A stretch of DNA of 38,660 nucleotides, taken from assembly GCA_007130885.1 (NCBI GenBank), contig SLRQ01000050.1:1-38660 (forward strand), read 5' to 3'. The translations under genes were made by a program, and so were the position numbers. The stretch is from Deltaproteobacteria bacterium (GTDB lineage: Bacteria > Myxococcota > Myxococcia > SLRQ01). The notes beneath the pieces are model-generated. The model was given only the letters and a program-made list of their open reading frames with translations. It ran no database searches and had not been told where the DNA came from. Shown in pieces: positions 26,475 through 34,110 of the stretch; the stretch's first letter is position 1, and every line of letters begins with the position of its first letter.

Positions 26475-26493
26475 ACCGGTTAGAAGAGGTTCA
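26472..26493. terminator. Weak hairpin at the convergent gene ends
   Basis: TGAACC (26472-26477) is complementary to GGTTCA (26488-26493) with a 10-nt loop. It spans the junction of two convergent genes, where bidirectional termination of the dcw transcript would be expected. No T-run is present, so this is weak support. Confidence 0.3.
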
Positions 26494-26734
26494 GGCGACT
26501 GAGTAGAAAGATCACGGCGATTATGAGCACCATGAACGGCAGCCAGCCGGTCAGCTTTCGGCTCGTTCGTCCTCGACTCTTGCCATGTACCGCGGTCTTG
26601 AAGCCGCCACGCAGGCCGGACATCAGGCCTCCGGTGCCACTGTTGACGCCATCGTCCTTGCCCCGGTCGCGACGTCGCTTCTTCCGCTCAGCCCGCTTAC
26701 GCGCGGCTCGTTCCTTCGCCGTCTGTTTGGCCAT
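26480..26734 (-). CDS. Small, highly basic, C-terminally anchored membrane protein
   Basis: The 84-residue protein has an extremely Lys/Arg-rich N-terminal third ('KERAARKRAERKKRRR'), a Gly-rich middle, and a single C-terminal hydrophobic segment ('LPFMVLIIAVIFLLSRL') ending four residues before the terminus. This suggests a tail-anchored inner-membrane protein with a cytoplasmic basic region that might bind nucleic acid or ribosomes. No family was recognised. It lies 18 bp downstream of the DUF4349 gene on the same strand and could be its operon partner. Confidence 0.62.
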   Translation of the reverse strand: MAKQTAKERAARKRAERKKRRRDRGKDDGVNSGTGGLMSGLRGGFKTAVHGKSRGRTSRKLTGWLPFMVLIIAVIFLLSRLNLF

Positions 26735-26752
26735 TGCTTCGTAGTAACACTG

Positions 26753-27877
26753 TCAAAAGGCCAGATGAAAAGAAAGGTGAGGCTGCAACCCCAGGGAAGG
26801 GCCCCCCCGACCGGCGAGAACACCCCAGCGCAGGCCGCTGTCCACGAGCACCTTGGGCCCCCTGTAGATCTCCGTTCCTATCGTAAACAAACCTACGAAG
26901 TGACTTCGGCCTTCCACCCAGCCATAGCCTAGAGCGTAGCCTATGTGAGGGGTGAGCCACCGCCGATCAGCTTCACCGGCAAACGCCGAGTATGTGCCGC
27001 CGCCGATTGTAGCCAAGGCCGCGTCCACGGAATCGAGGCTATCGAGCCGAGTGAGGATGTCTATGTCCAAGGTGAATTCCCTGCCGCTTTGCATGGACCA
27101 TCCCGCACCGGCGAAGTTTCGAGGTCGAAGACCCTCGGTCAGTAGAGTCATATGGCTGGCCCGGATGCCGGGCCATGTGCTCGCCTCCGGCTCGCGGTCA
27201 TTCTCGACCTCTCGAAGCAAGCGTATCTCCACCGTTGCAAGAGCGGATCTATCCTCGAGCCATGCCTCCCGCCCCTCGATTCGCTGGATCTCGGTTCTGA
27301 CTCTCTCCATCTCCGACTCCACGGCGAGCACTTGGTCGACGTCTGCCGCCTCCCGCAAGAGCTCTTTGTAGCGAGTCAGGGTCTGCCGCAAGCTTTCGAG
27401 CTTGATGCCTGCATCTTCCAGCTCCCACGATACGTCCCTGCTCTCGAAGAAGCGGTCTCGAACGGGACCGATCTTTGTTACCGCGGCCACGAGGTCATCC
27501 ACGCGGGCAGGCGCTAAACGTATGACCATCGTCGACAGAAATCCGGTCGGCTGAAGCCGCTCTTTTGCCAGATGTCCCTCCAAGCCTGATGCGATTCGCC
27601 TTATCTCTTCCGCTGCCTTCTCCGTATCGGTGACTCCCACCGCGATGTGTCCCTCCTTTATGATTACGGCGTCCGACGTCCAGCCCTTGTCGTGATCCTG
27701 AAGGTCGTAGCCTTTCCCAGGCTGGAGGCCCAGCATGGGGCGCGTCATCAGCTCATCCGGCGGATGCGGTGATTCCCCCCTTGAAGCGGCGCAGCCCACC
27801 GCGTGGAGAGCGCACAGTGTGACTAGTAACGTGCTAAACCTGGAGAAAGGCCGCCTCGAGACTGTATCGTGCTTCAT
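26753..27877 (-). CDS. DUF4349-type lipoprotein with C-terminal beta-rich domain
   Basis: The 374-residue protein begins with a lipoprotein signal ending in the lipobox 'LHAVGC' (C29). Residues ~68-220 fit DUF4349: 'EGHIAVGVTDTEKAAEEI', 'STMVIRLAPARVDDLVAAV', a coiled-coil stretch around 'LESLRQTLTRYKELL', and 'ALATVEIRLL'. Canonical DUF4349 proteins end in a membrane helix. Here that helix is replaced by about 130 residues with alternating aromatic/glycine strands ('IGYALGYGWVEG', 'VDSGLRWGVLAG') and a terminal Phe ('LSFHLAF'), reminiscent of outer-membrane beta structures. This suggests an outer-membrane-associated lipoprotein. Function is not known. Confidence 0.75.
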   Translation of the reverse strand: MKHDTVSRRPFSRFSTLLVTLCALHAVGCAASRGESPHPPDELMTRPMLGLQPGKGYDLQDHDKGWTSDAVIIKEGHIAVGVTDTEKAAEEIRRIASGLEGHLAKERLQPTGFLSTMVIRLAPARVDDLVAAVTKIGPVRDRFFESRDVSWELEDAGIKLESLRQTLTRYKELLREAADVDQVLAVESEMERVRTEIQRIEGREAWLEDRSALATVEIRLLREVENDREPEASTWPGIRASHMTLLTEGLRPRNFAGAGWSMQSGREFTLDIDILTRLDSLDSVDAALATIGGGTYSAFAGEADRRWLTPHIGYALGYGWVEGRSHFVGLFTIGTEIYRGPKVLVDSGLRWGVLAGRGGPSLGLQPHLSFHLAF

Positions 27878-27983
27878 GTGATGTACCGGGTTGGAATCGA
27901 ACGAGCTTACCCGAACAATGGTAACTTGCCAAATGTCTCTTAGCCGGGCGCGAGGGCCCGCTCTGCGATACAGTTGTCACACC
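27878..27983. promoter_or_regulatory. Divergent promoter region between the DUF4349 gene and the MoxR operon
   Basis: The 106-bp spacer lies between divergently transcribed genes and should contain promoters for both. I did not find clear hexamers by eye. The MoxR frame is open back to 27891, so a longer MoxR N-terminus would shrink this region. Confidence 0.4.
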
Positions 27984-29003
27984 ATGACGACGGTTTCATC
28001 CAGATTCCATTCTTCGGATCCGCGGGCGAAAAGCGTTCCTTCTCTCGATGAGGTACCGAGGCTGGCGAGCTTGGTTCGGGAGAGCGTGGCCCGGGCCATC
28101 GTAGGGCAAGACTCCGCGGTTGATCTGTGTCTGGCGGCTCTTCTAGCGGACGGGCACATACTTCTAGAGGACGTGCCCGGTGTGGGAAAGACCTCGCTTG
28201 CAAGAGGACTTGCCCGCAGCTTGGGGCTTTCCTTCAGCCGCATACAGTTTACGAGTGATCTGCTTCCGTCGGATGTAGTAGGTAGCGCAGCGCCGCTTCA
28301 GCGTCAGGCCGCTTCAAACGACGCCCCCAGTGGGGAGCTCGTTTTCCAGAAAGGACCGATTTTCGCAAGTGTCGTCCTTGCCGACGAGCTGAACCGAACT
28401 ACACCGCGCACTCAATCCAGTCTCTTGGAAGCCATGGGAGATCGGCAGGTGACAGTGGACGGCGTCACTTACCGGCTCCCCCGTCCTTTCATAGTCATAG
28501 CGACCCAGAACCCATTGGAGCACCACGGCACCTACCCGCTTCCGGAGTCGCAGCTCGATCGTTTCGCCGTGAGGCTGTGCCTCGGCTACCTCGATCATAA
28601 TGACGAGCGTAGCCTTCTCCTGTCTCGTGGAACCGCGGAGCTGGTCGAAGACGTCAAACAGGTCGTCCCGGATGGTGTCATCCCTTCGCTTCAGGCGTTG
28701 GTCGATACTGTCCGAGCCGACGGCTCCGTTGCCGACTACGTACTAGCTATGGCGGCTGCCACCCGAAAACACGAGGCACTTGCAATCGGAGCGTCCACCC
28801 GCGCTACATTGAGCCTGCTTGGTCTTGGGCGGGCGCATGCCCTGCTGAAAGGACGTGACTTCGTTACGCCGGCGGATGTGAAAAAGCTGGTGGTTCCGGC
28901 ATGGGCGCACCGGCTGGTTCCGAGCCAAGGCTCGGACCCTTCCCGATCGGAGGTCGAAGGCGTGCTAGGGGAGATTCTCGATGACATCCCTGTTCCGGAG
29001 TAG
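27984..29003 (+). CDS. MoxR-family AAA+ ATPase
   Basis: MoxR ATPases act as chaperone-like factors, often for partners encoded by adjacent DUF58 genes. The 339-residue protein has the Walker A 'EDVPGVGKTSLARG' (K69), 'FTSDLLPSDVVG', Walker B 'VVLADELNRTTPRTQSSLLEAMGDRQVTVDG', sensor 1 'FIVIATQNPLEHHGTYPLPESQLDRF' and a C-terminal lid with 'GASTRATLSLLGLGRAHAL'. ATG at 27984 is chosen because the upstream residues are unlike the family. The 3' end overlaps the DUF58 gene by 23 bp. Confidence 0.93.
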   Translation: MTTVSSRFHSSDPRAKSVPSLDEVPRLASLVRESVARAIVGQDSAVDLCLAALLADGHILLEDVPGVGKTSLARGLARSLGLSFSRIQFTSDLLPSDVVGSAAPLQRQAASNDAPSGELVFQKGPIFASVVLADELNRTTPRTQSSLLEAMGDRQVTVDGVTYRLPRPFIVIATQNPLEHHGTYPLPESQLDRFAVRLCLGYLDHNDERSLLLSRGTAELVEDVKQVVPDGVIPSLQALVDTVRADGSVADYVLAMAAATRKHEALAIGASTRATLSLLGLGRAHALLKGRDFVTPADVKKLVVPAWAHRLVPSQGSDPSRSEVEGVLGEILDDIPVPE

Positions 29004-29931
29004 GATGCGCCCGCCTCGAGGGCTGAAGATTACCCGCGAGGGTCGCTACTACATCGCTTTCACCTTCGGAGTAGGCCTTGCGGCAAGCAACACCGGCAAT
29101 AACCTTCTGTTCCTGATCCTCGGAATGATGCTGGCTCTCATTGTCGTCTCGGGCTTGCTGTCCGAGGCAGCTTTGAGACGGCTGGAGGTAGAGAGGGCAC
29201 CGGCCGGGCCGTACCGGGAGGGTGAGCCGGCGATTGTGGGTGTAATCCTGCGCAACGCCAATCGGCTGCTCCCGTCAGTGGGACTAGAGGTGGTGGAGGT
29301 CGAGGGGAAGGATTTTCGGTCTGTTCCCGGACGCTGCGTCCAGATAGCACCCGGCGAATCAGGCCGTGCGAATATGAGGACTACGCCGCTACGTCGCGGC
29401 AAGATTCAGCTTACAGGGTTGAAGGTCATAACGAGGTATCCCTTCGGTCTTTTTGCAAAGAGCCGGCAGTATGATCTGGCCGCCACTCTGATTGCCTGGC
29501 CCAGTCGCGTTGCCGCAGCCCCCATTTCATCGGATGCGGGCGGAGATGAAGCTGGTTCTCCTGTTCCTGGAAGAAGCGGCGTGGAGGATCTTCGAGGTTT
29601 GCGCAGATTTCGCGAAGGAGATGAGTCGCGGCGCATTCACTGGAGACGCTCGCTTCGGGTTGGGCAGACTCTCATAGTGGAGCGCGATGCACCCGAGGGA
29701 AGGAGGGTTCAGCTACGACTTGCTCCGGGTCTTGGAGAGGCTTTCGAAAAAGCGGTTCGTGTCGTCGCCGCGAGAGCCGAGGATCACCTGGAGAGTGGCG
29801 ATGAGGTGGCGCTGGAGGCTCCCGCCGGCTTCTCCGTCGGTTTTGGAGGTGGTCCAGGCCATCGCCGCCGGCTGCTGTCCGCCTTGGCTCTGGTGCCGGC
29901 CACCGAAGCCGCTGGAGAGGGAATCTCTTGA
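28981..29931 (+). CDS. DUF58 membrane protein
   Basis: The 316-residue protein has two adjacent membrane segments near the N-terminus (about 25-60, 'YYIAFTFGVGLAASNTGNNLLFLILGMM'), then the DUF58 core containing 'RRGKIQLTGLKVITRYPFGLFAK' and 'VEDLRGLRRFREGDESRRIHWRRSLRVGQTLIVE'. The last block is the typical DUF58 signature, in a von Willebrand A-like context. It sits between the MoxR gene and the transglutaminase gene, a widespread three-gene arrangement. GGGAG lies upstream of the ATG at 28981. Molecular role unknown. Confidence 0.92.
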   Translation: MTSLFRSRMRPPRGLKITREGRYYIAFTFGVGLAASNTGNNLLFLILGMMLALIVVSGLLSEAALRRLEVERAPAGPYREGEPAIVGVILRNANRLLPSVGLEVVEVEGKDFRSVPGRCVQIAPGESGRANMRTTPLRRGKIQLTGLKVITRYPFGLFAKSRQYDLAATLIAWPSRVAAAPISSDAGGDEAGSPVPGRSGVEDLRGLRRFREGDESRRIHWRRSLRVGQTLIVERDAPEGRRVQLRLAPGLGEAFEKAVRVVAARAEDHLESGDEVALEAPAGFSVGFGGGPGHRRRLLSALALVPATEAAGEGIS

Positions 29932-32051
29932 GCTTCGGGTCGGCAATTAGGGCTGCCTCGCTCGGCACGGCGGGCACGGCTTTTGGAGCCGCCGCGGCTG
30001 GAGGAAACCTTCATCCCGCCTTCGTGGCGGCTTGGGTCGCCGGCTGGCTTGTCTCGCTCGTTACACCGGAGGGCAGGTTCCGCGGTGGATGGGTTCTCAC
30101 TGCCGGCTTGCTTGCGGGCCCGGCGCTCTTGGCGGCCGTGTTCACCGCGGGGCTGGACCCTGCTCTTGCCGCCGTGTACTTCGCCTCTCTCTTGCTGCTG
30201 GCGCGACTCATCTCGGTGAGCAATGCGGAAAGTCACGCCCAGGTTCACCTGCTTTCAATCCTGGTGATGGCGGGCGGCGCGGCTGTAAGCCCGGATATCA
30301 CCTATTTGTTGATATTCGTCTGCTATCTATTCTTCGTTACCTTCGGGCTTCTCCTGACTCATCTTCGCCGGGAGGTGGGCGAGGCGATGCTTCCCCTTCC
30401 GGCCAGGGAGGTCGTCGGACGAGGGTTGGTGGGGGGAACGGTGGCGCTGGTCGGTTTTGCTCTGGTCTTCACGACCGCCGTCTTCCTCTTCTTTCCTCGG
30501 TTGACATTCGGGTTGGGGATGGCCCGGCCCGCGAGTGGAGCTCAGGTGGGGCTGACCGATAGAATCGATCTCGAGGGCTTCAGCGGCTTGCGAGAGAATG
30601 ACCAGGTCGTGCTTCGAGTCTGGCTGGAAGAGGGAGCATCAACCGCCGAGCTGGGAGAGAGATTGGGTCTGTACTGGCGCGCTCAGGCCATGGAGCATTA
30701 TGACGGTTTAGGCTGGACGTCCGAGCACAGGCCCCTAGCCCAGGATTCGAGCTCAAAGGTCGACCTTTGGTCGGACTCTCGGCGGAGTTCGCCGGTCACT
30801 CTCGATGTCGAGGTGGTAAGCAGTCTTGGGGTGCCCGTGATCCCGGTTCCCGATCAAGCCGACAAAGTCAGCGTCCATGAACGCGACAGCCGGGGAGCGA
30901 GGATCGCCTTGCGTCCCACGGTGGCGCGTGAGGTTCGAACACTGGGCTCGCCCGCGGTCCCTTACAGGTTCAGAGTCGGCCTGGATCCGAATCGGCAAGT
31001 GGTGGACCGATCGCCGCCGAAGCCGAAACACTTGGAGCTGGGGGAAGAGCATCCCGCTATTGTGGCATTGGCCGATCGTCTCGCCGAGGAGGCGGGAAGA
31101 GATCCCTTGCGCTACGCGAACCTCCTGGAGAATTGGCTTTCCACAAGATTCGATTACTCGATGGAATCGCCGAGTGATCCATCGCTCACGCACTTCTTGA
31201 TAGAGCGCCGTGCCGGACATTGCGAGTACTTTGCCACTGCGATGGCGGTGATGCTTCGCTTGCAAGGCGTTCCTTCCAGAGTGGTTGTGGGCTTCCACGG
31301 CGGACGTTGGAACAACTCCGGAGGTTATTACACCGTCAGGCAGGGAGACGCCCACGCCTGGGTCGAGGCTTGGACGGAGGGAGTCGGCTGGCTGCGATAC
31401 GAGCCTACTCCCGAAGGTGGCCGGGGACGAGGAATGGAGCCTCCGGGCGTCCGCGAGCGTGTTGCCGATCTATGGGACTCGCTGCAAGCCAGGTGGTCGC
31501 GCCACGTCTTGGGTTTCGACCGGACGGTTCAAGCGGCCTTCGGCAGGCGGATTGCAACCCTTGCCGGTGACGTAGCCAGGGCCTTCGAGGGAAGCCGGGA
31601 TGCCTCGGCCGGGCCGCGCGCCGCGGCGCGCTGGGTGCTTGGGATCGTGCTCGCTGTAGCAGTGCTGCTCGTCTTGTTTCGCCTTCATTTGACTGGGGGC
31701 GACGCCGCTCTAGAGCTTGGCCCCGACGCGCGGCGGGCACGGACGGTCTACCGCGCCTTCTTGAAGGCAGCCCGCCGGGTAGGCATCGAGAAGCATAGAG
31801 GTGATACCCCGGATGACCTGCTCGACTCCTTGGCTCGGCGCAAATGCGCGGCGCCGGATACTCTCGAGATGGCCGGGAAAGTCGTCGCTCGTTACCAGGC
31901 GTCCCGCTTCGGCGGCAAGCCCCTCTCCCGCGAGGAAGCGCGGTTCATGCTGGGGCAGGTTCGCCGAATCGGAGAACGACTGCAAGGCGCTGTCCCCGCC
32001 CGGAGGCAAGACACAGAGGCTTCATGCGACGAGCGCCGCCGAGTCGGCTAG
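29928..32051 (+). CDS. TgpA-like transglutaminase-domain membrane protein
   Basis: The 707-residue protein starts with TTG overlapping the DUF58 stop (TTGA), with GGAGAGGGAA upstream. About five to six membrane segments occupy residues ~10-200. A periplasmic region follows, with a transglutaminase-like core. C432 in 'RAGHCEYFATAMAVMLRL' and H476 in 'GDAHAWVEAW' are the expected catalytic Cys and His. The third position, usually Asp in a D-P-T motif, is Glu in 'LRYEPTPEG'. A further membrane helix ('WVLGIVLAVAVLLVLF') and a cytoplasmic DUF4129-like tail complete the protein. TgpA is an essential periplasmic-facing transglutaminase in Pseudomonas. The MoxR and DUF58 neighbours support joint function. 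Confidence 0.92.
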   Translation: MSFGSAIRAASLGTAGTAFGAAAAGGNLHPAFVAAWVAGWLVSLVTPEGRFRGGWVLTAGLLAGPALLAAVFTAGLDPALAAVYFASLLLLARLISVSNAESHAQVHLLSILVMAGGAAVSPDITYLLIFVCYLFFVTFGLLLTHLRREVGEAMLPLPAREVVGRGLVGGTVALVGFALVFTTAVFLFFPRLTFGLGMARPASGAQVGLTDRIDLEGFSGLRENDQVVLRVWLEEGASTAELGERLGLYWRAQAMEHYDGLGWTSEHRPLAQDSSSKVDLWSDSRRSSPVTLDVEVVSSLGVPVIPVPDQADKVSVHERDSRGARIALRPTVAREVRTLGSPAVPYRFRVGLDPNRQVVDRSPPKPKHLELGEEHPAIVALADRLAEEAGRDPLRYANLLENWLSTRFDYSMESPSDPSLTHFLIERRAGHCEYFATAMAVMLRLQGVPSRVVVGFHGGRWNNSGGYYTVRQGDAHAWVEAWTEGVGWLRYEPTPEGGRGRGMEPPGVRERVADLWDSLQARWSRHVLGFDRTVQAAFGRRIATLAGDVARAFEGSRDASAGPRAAARWVLGIVLAVAVLLVLFRLHLTGGDAALELGPDARRARTVYRAFLKAARRVGIEKHRGDTPDDLLDSLARRKCAAPDTLEMAGKVVARYQASRFGGKPLSREEARFMLGQVRRIGERLQGAVPARRQDTEASCDERRRVG

Positions 32052-32268
32052 CTCTCCAAGCTGTCCTTCGTCCATTTTGCAAACGTGCTTCCCGAACTTG
32101 TCGACGAAGCTCCGGCCCTTCACAAAGTTCTTGGCAAGTGGAGAGTGAACAATATTCAGGCTGGCAGATCGAGCATAGCAGGACATGCCATCATTCCCCA
32201 CGTATTGCCACATGGGTTAACCTTATACTTTGCCAAAGGCCTCAAATTAGCTGCTATACTCCGCGCCG
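32052..32268 (+). promoter_or_regulatory. AT-richer intergenic region with possible promoter of the radical SAM genes
   Basis: This 217-bp gap is visibly AT-richer than the upstream operon. TATACT occurs twice, at 32224-32229 and 32255-32260. TTGCCA at 32230-32235 lies 19 bp before the second copy, a possible sigma-70-like pair. A transcript from it would start almost at the ATG at 32269, which has no evident ribosome binding site, so a leaderless message is possible. A minus-strand frame (32022-32213, 63 codons) crosses the gap; I do not trust it as a gene. Confidence 0.4.
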
Positions 32269-34050
32269 ATGGCAAGCGGCTCCATGGACCCAAGACGCGT
32301 CCTTCTCATTTTCCCACCATTGTCGGCCTGCCTGACGCACCCGGAGCTTGGCCTCCCACAGCTTGCCTCGGTCTTGAGAGCCTCTGGGTACTATCCGACG
32401 CTGGTCGACCTGAATGCTGAACTTCTTTACGGTGTCTTTCGGGACCCTCATTCGCTTACACCGTTTCTGCTGGCTCTGGATCCAGAAGAACGCAAACACC
32501 TAGCGGTTGCCAATCAGCACATCATGGAGCGCCTCAACTCGCTACAAGAAGCTATTGGTCGCAATGCCCCGAAACTCAAGACAGGTATTTCCGACATTAA
32601 AGATGACATCTTGCGCCATATGGTTTTCGAAGAGGTCGTACTGAAGCTTCGCGCAAGCGGCTCGTTACCAAACACCACGCCTACCGATTCATCCACCGTT
32701 GCACGGCTCTTGCAGGACAGCAGCAGCCAGCTCATTAGCCTAATCGTGACTTCTCGGCTTGCCTCTGTGTTTGAGCATTCCACCCTGAGCCCGAGCAGCT
32801 CCTACTCACCTCAGTCACTTGTTGATGCCGTTGAGCAAGATACTAATCCATTTGACAGCTTTCTTACACAGCGTATCGACAAACTTCTCGAGTATTCACC
32901 GCGCCTTGTCGGCCTGTCCATTCATGCAACGAACCAACTTGTGCCTGCACTACGCATTGCAAGATTCGTTCGTGAAAGAATGCCGGAGACCGCCATCCTC
33001 ATAGGCGGGCCCTGGTGCAGAGCGGCTCACGACCTTCTATTGCAGGGCTCCCCCGTTTTCAACTGGGTGGATGGCGCGGTACCTTATGAAGCCGATGCGA
33101 TTCTTCCCTTGGTGTGCCAAGCCTTGTCCGAGAAGAAAACACTGGCCGGAGTCCCAGGCGTATTGGCTCGAACTAGCGAAGGTGTTATCGAAAAGCCGCC
33201 ACCTTCCTTGCTCCCTCTCGACTCGCTCCCCGCACCAGATTTCGAAGGCTTGCCGATGGAACTCTATCCCGTGCCAAGGGTTCCTTTCCGAACCATACGG
33301 GGTTGTTATTGGGGGCGGTGTACGTTTTGCTATCATGTTTTTCAGGCGCCGAAGCATCGCTCCGCCTCTCCTTCGTCTCACCGAATGTCGGCTCGCATGC
33401 TTGCTACGCTCTCAGACTTGCTCCGAAACGTAGAGACTCGCTACGGCATAAGGCAACTCACCCTAGCGGACAACGCTACCCCACCTACTCATCTAGAGCA
33501 GATAGCAAATATGCTGCTCCATGAAGGCCACCCAATCCGCTGGCAGGCCCTTGCGCGTTTCGATGAGGGCTTTACTCCTGAACGATGCAGCAAGCTGGCA
33601 GCCTCTGGCTGCGTCGAGCTGGGTTTTGGCCTGGAAACAGCCGATGCTTCCGAGTGGAGTCGATTGCGAAAGGGCATTAATCGAGATATGGTTGTGAATG
33701 TGCTCTACGCCTGTCGCGAAGCGGGCATAGCTGTGTCTGTATTCTTGCTCGATTATCCTTCTCCATCAAACGACTCTGAAATGCGCCTGGCAGAAACACT
33801 GTCCTTTGTCCAAGATCACGCTTCACAAATCGACTTCGTGTTTCCTTTGCGCTTCGAATTAGGCCGAAACACCGTGGCTTACCAGCAGCCACGCACCTTC
33901 GGTATCGAACTTATGAATGATACTCACTTGGATCATGATGTGTTTTCACTTCCCTTCAAGACGAATAATTGGATGTCTGAATCGGTTTTTCGAGATTTTA
34001 TTGAAAAGGGGTATCTTGATTTCGTTTCCAGGAAGTTTCAGCTGATGTAA
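32269..34050 (+). CDS. Radical SAM protein with B12-binding-like N-terminus (first of a pair)
   Basis: The 593-residue protein has the architecture of cobalamin-dependent radical SAM enzymes. Residues ~8-50 ('RVLLIFPPLSA', 'GLPQLASVLRASGYYPTLVDLN') are a first Rossmann half. A ~150-residue mostly helical insertion follows. 'RLVGLSIHATNQLVPALRIARFV', 'AILIGGPWCR' and 'WVDGAVPYEADAI' form the second half. The [4Fe-4S] cysteines are C346, C351 and C354 in 'RGCYWGRCTFCYH', a CX4CX2C spacing rather than the usual CX3CX2C. 'LGFGLETADASEW' and 'AGIAVSVFLLDYPSP' continue the barrel. No D-x-H-x-x-G motif is visible, so cobalamin, if bound, need not use a protein His ligand. ATG at 32284 is an alternative start. 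Base composition is AT-richer than the neighbours. Substrate unknown. Confidence 0.85.
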   Translation: MASGSMDPRRVLLIFPPLSACLTHPELGLPQLASVLRASGYYPTLVDLNAELLYGVFRDPHSLTPFLLALDPEERKHLAVANQHIMERLNSLQEAIGRNAPKLKTGISDIKDDILRHMVFEEVVLKLRASGSLPNTTPTDSSTVARLLQDSSSQLISLIVTSRLASVFEHSTLSPSSSYSPQSLVDAVEQDTNPFDSFLTQRIDKLLEYSPRLVGLSIHATNQLVPALRIARFVRERMPETAILIGGPWCRAAHDLLLQGSPVFNWVDGAVPYEADAILPLVCQALSEKKTLAGVPGVLARTSEGVIEKPPPSLLPLDSLPAPDFEGLPMELYPVPRVPFRTIRGCYWGRCTFCYHVFQAPKHRSASPSSHRMSARMLATLSDLLRNVETRYGIRQLTLADNATPPTHLEQIANMLLHEGHPIRWQALARFDEGFTPERCSKLAASGCVELGFGLETADASEWSRLRKGINRDMVVNVLYACREAGIAVSVFLLDYPSPSNDSEMRLAETLSFVQDHASQIDFVFPLRFELGRNTVAYQQPRTFGIELMNDTHLDHDVFSLPFKTNNWMSESVFRDFIEKGYLDFVSRKFQLM

Positions 34051-34110
34051 GCTGTGTAAGCGGTTTACGTTCCTTTAGTTTGGATTGAGCACACAGCAGG
34101 ATATTGTATC

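Noticed and set aside
32085..32420. 111-codon plus-strand frame across the start of the first radical SAM gene
   Set aside because: More than half overlaps the radical SAM gene in another frame, and it has no ribosome binding site or family match.
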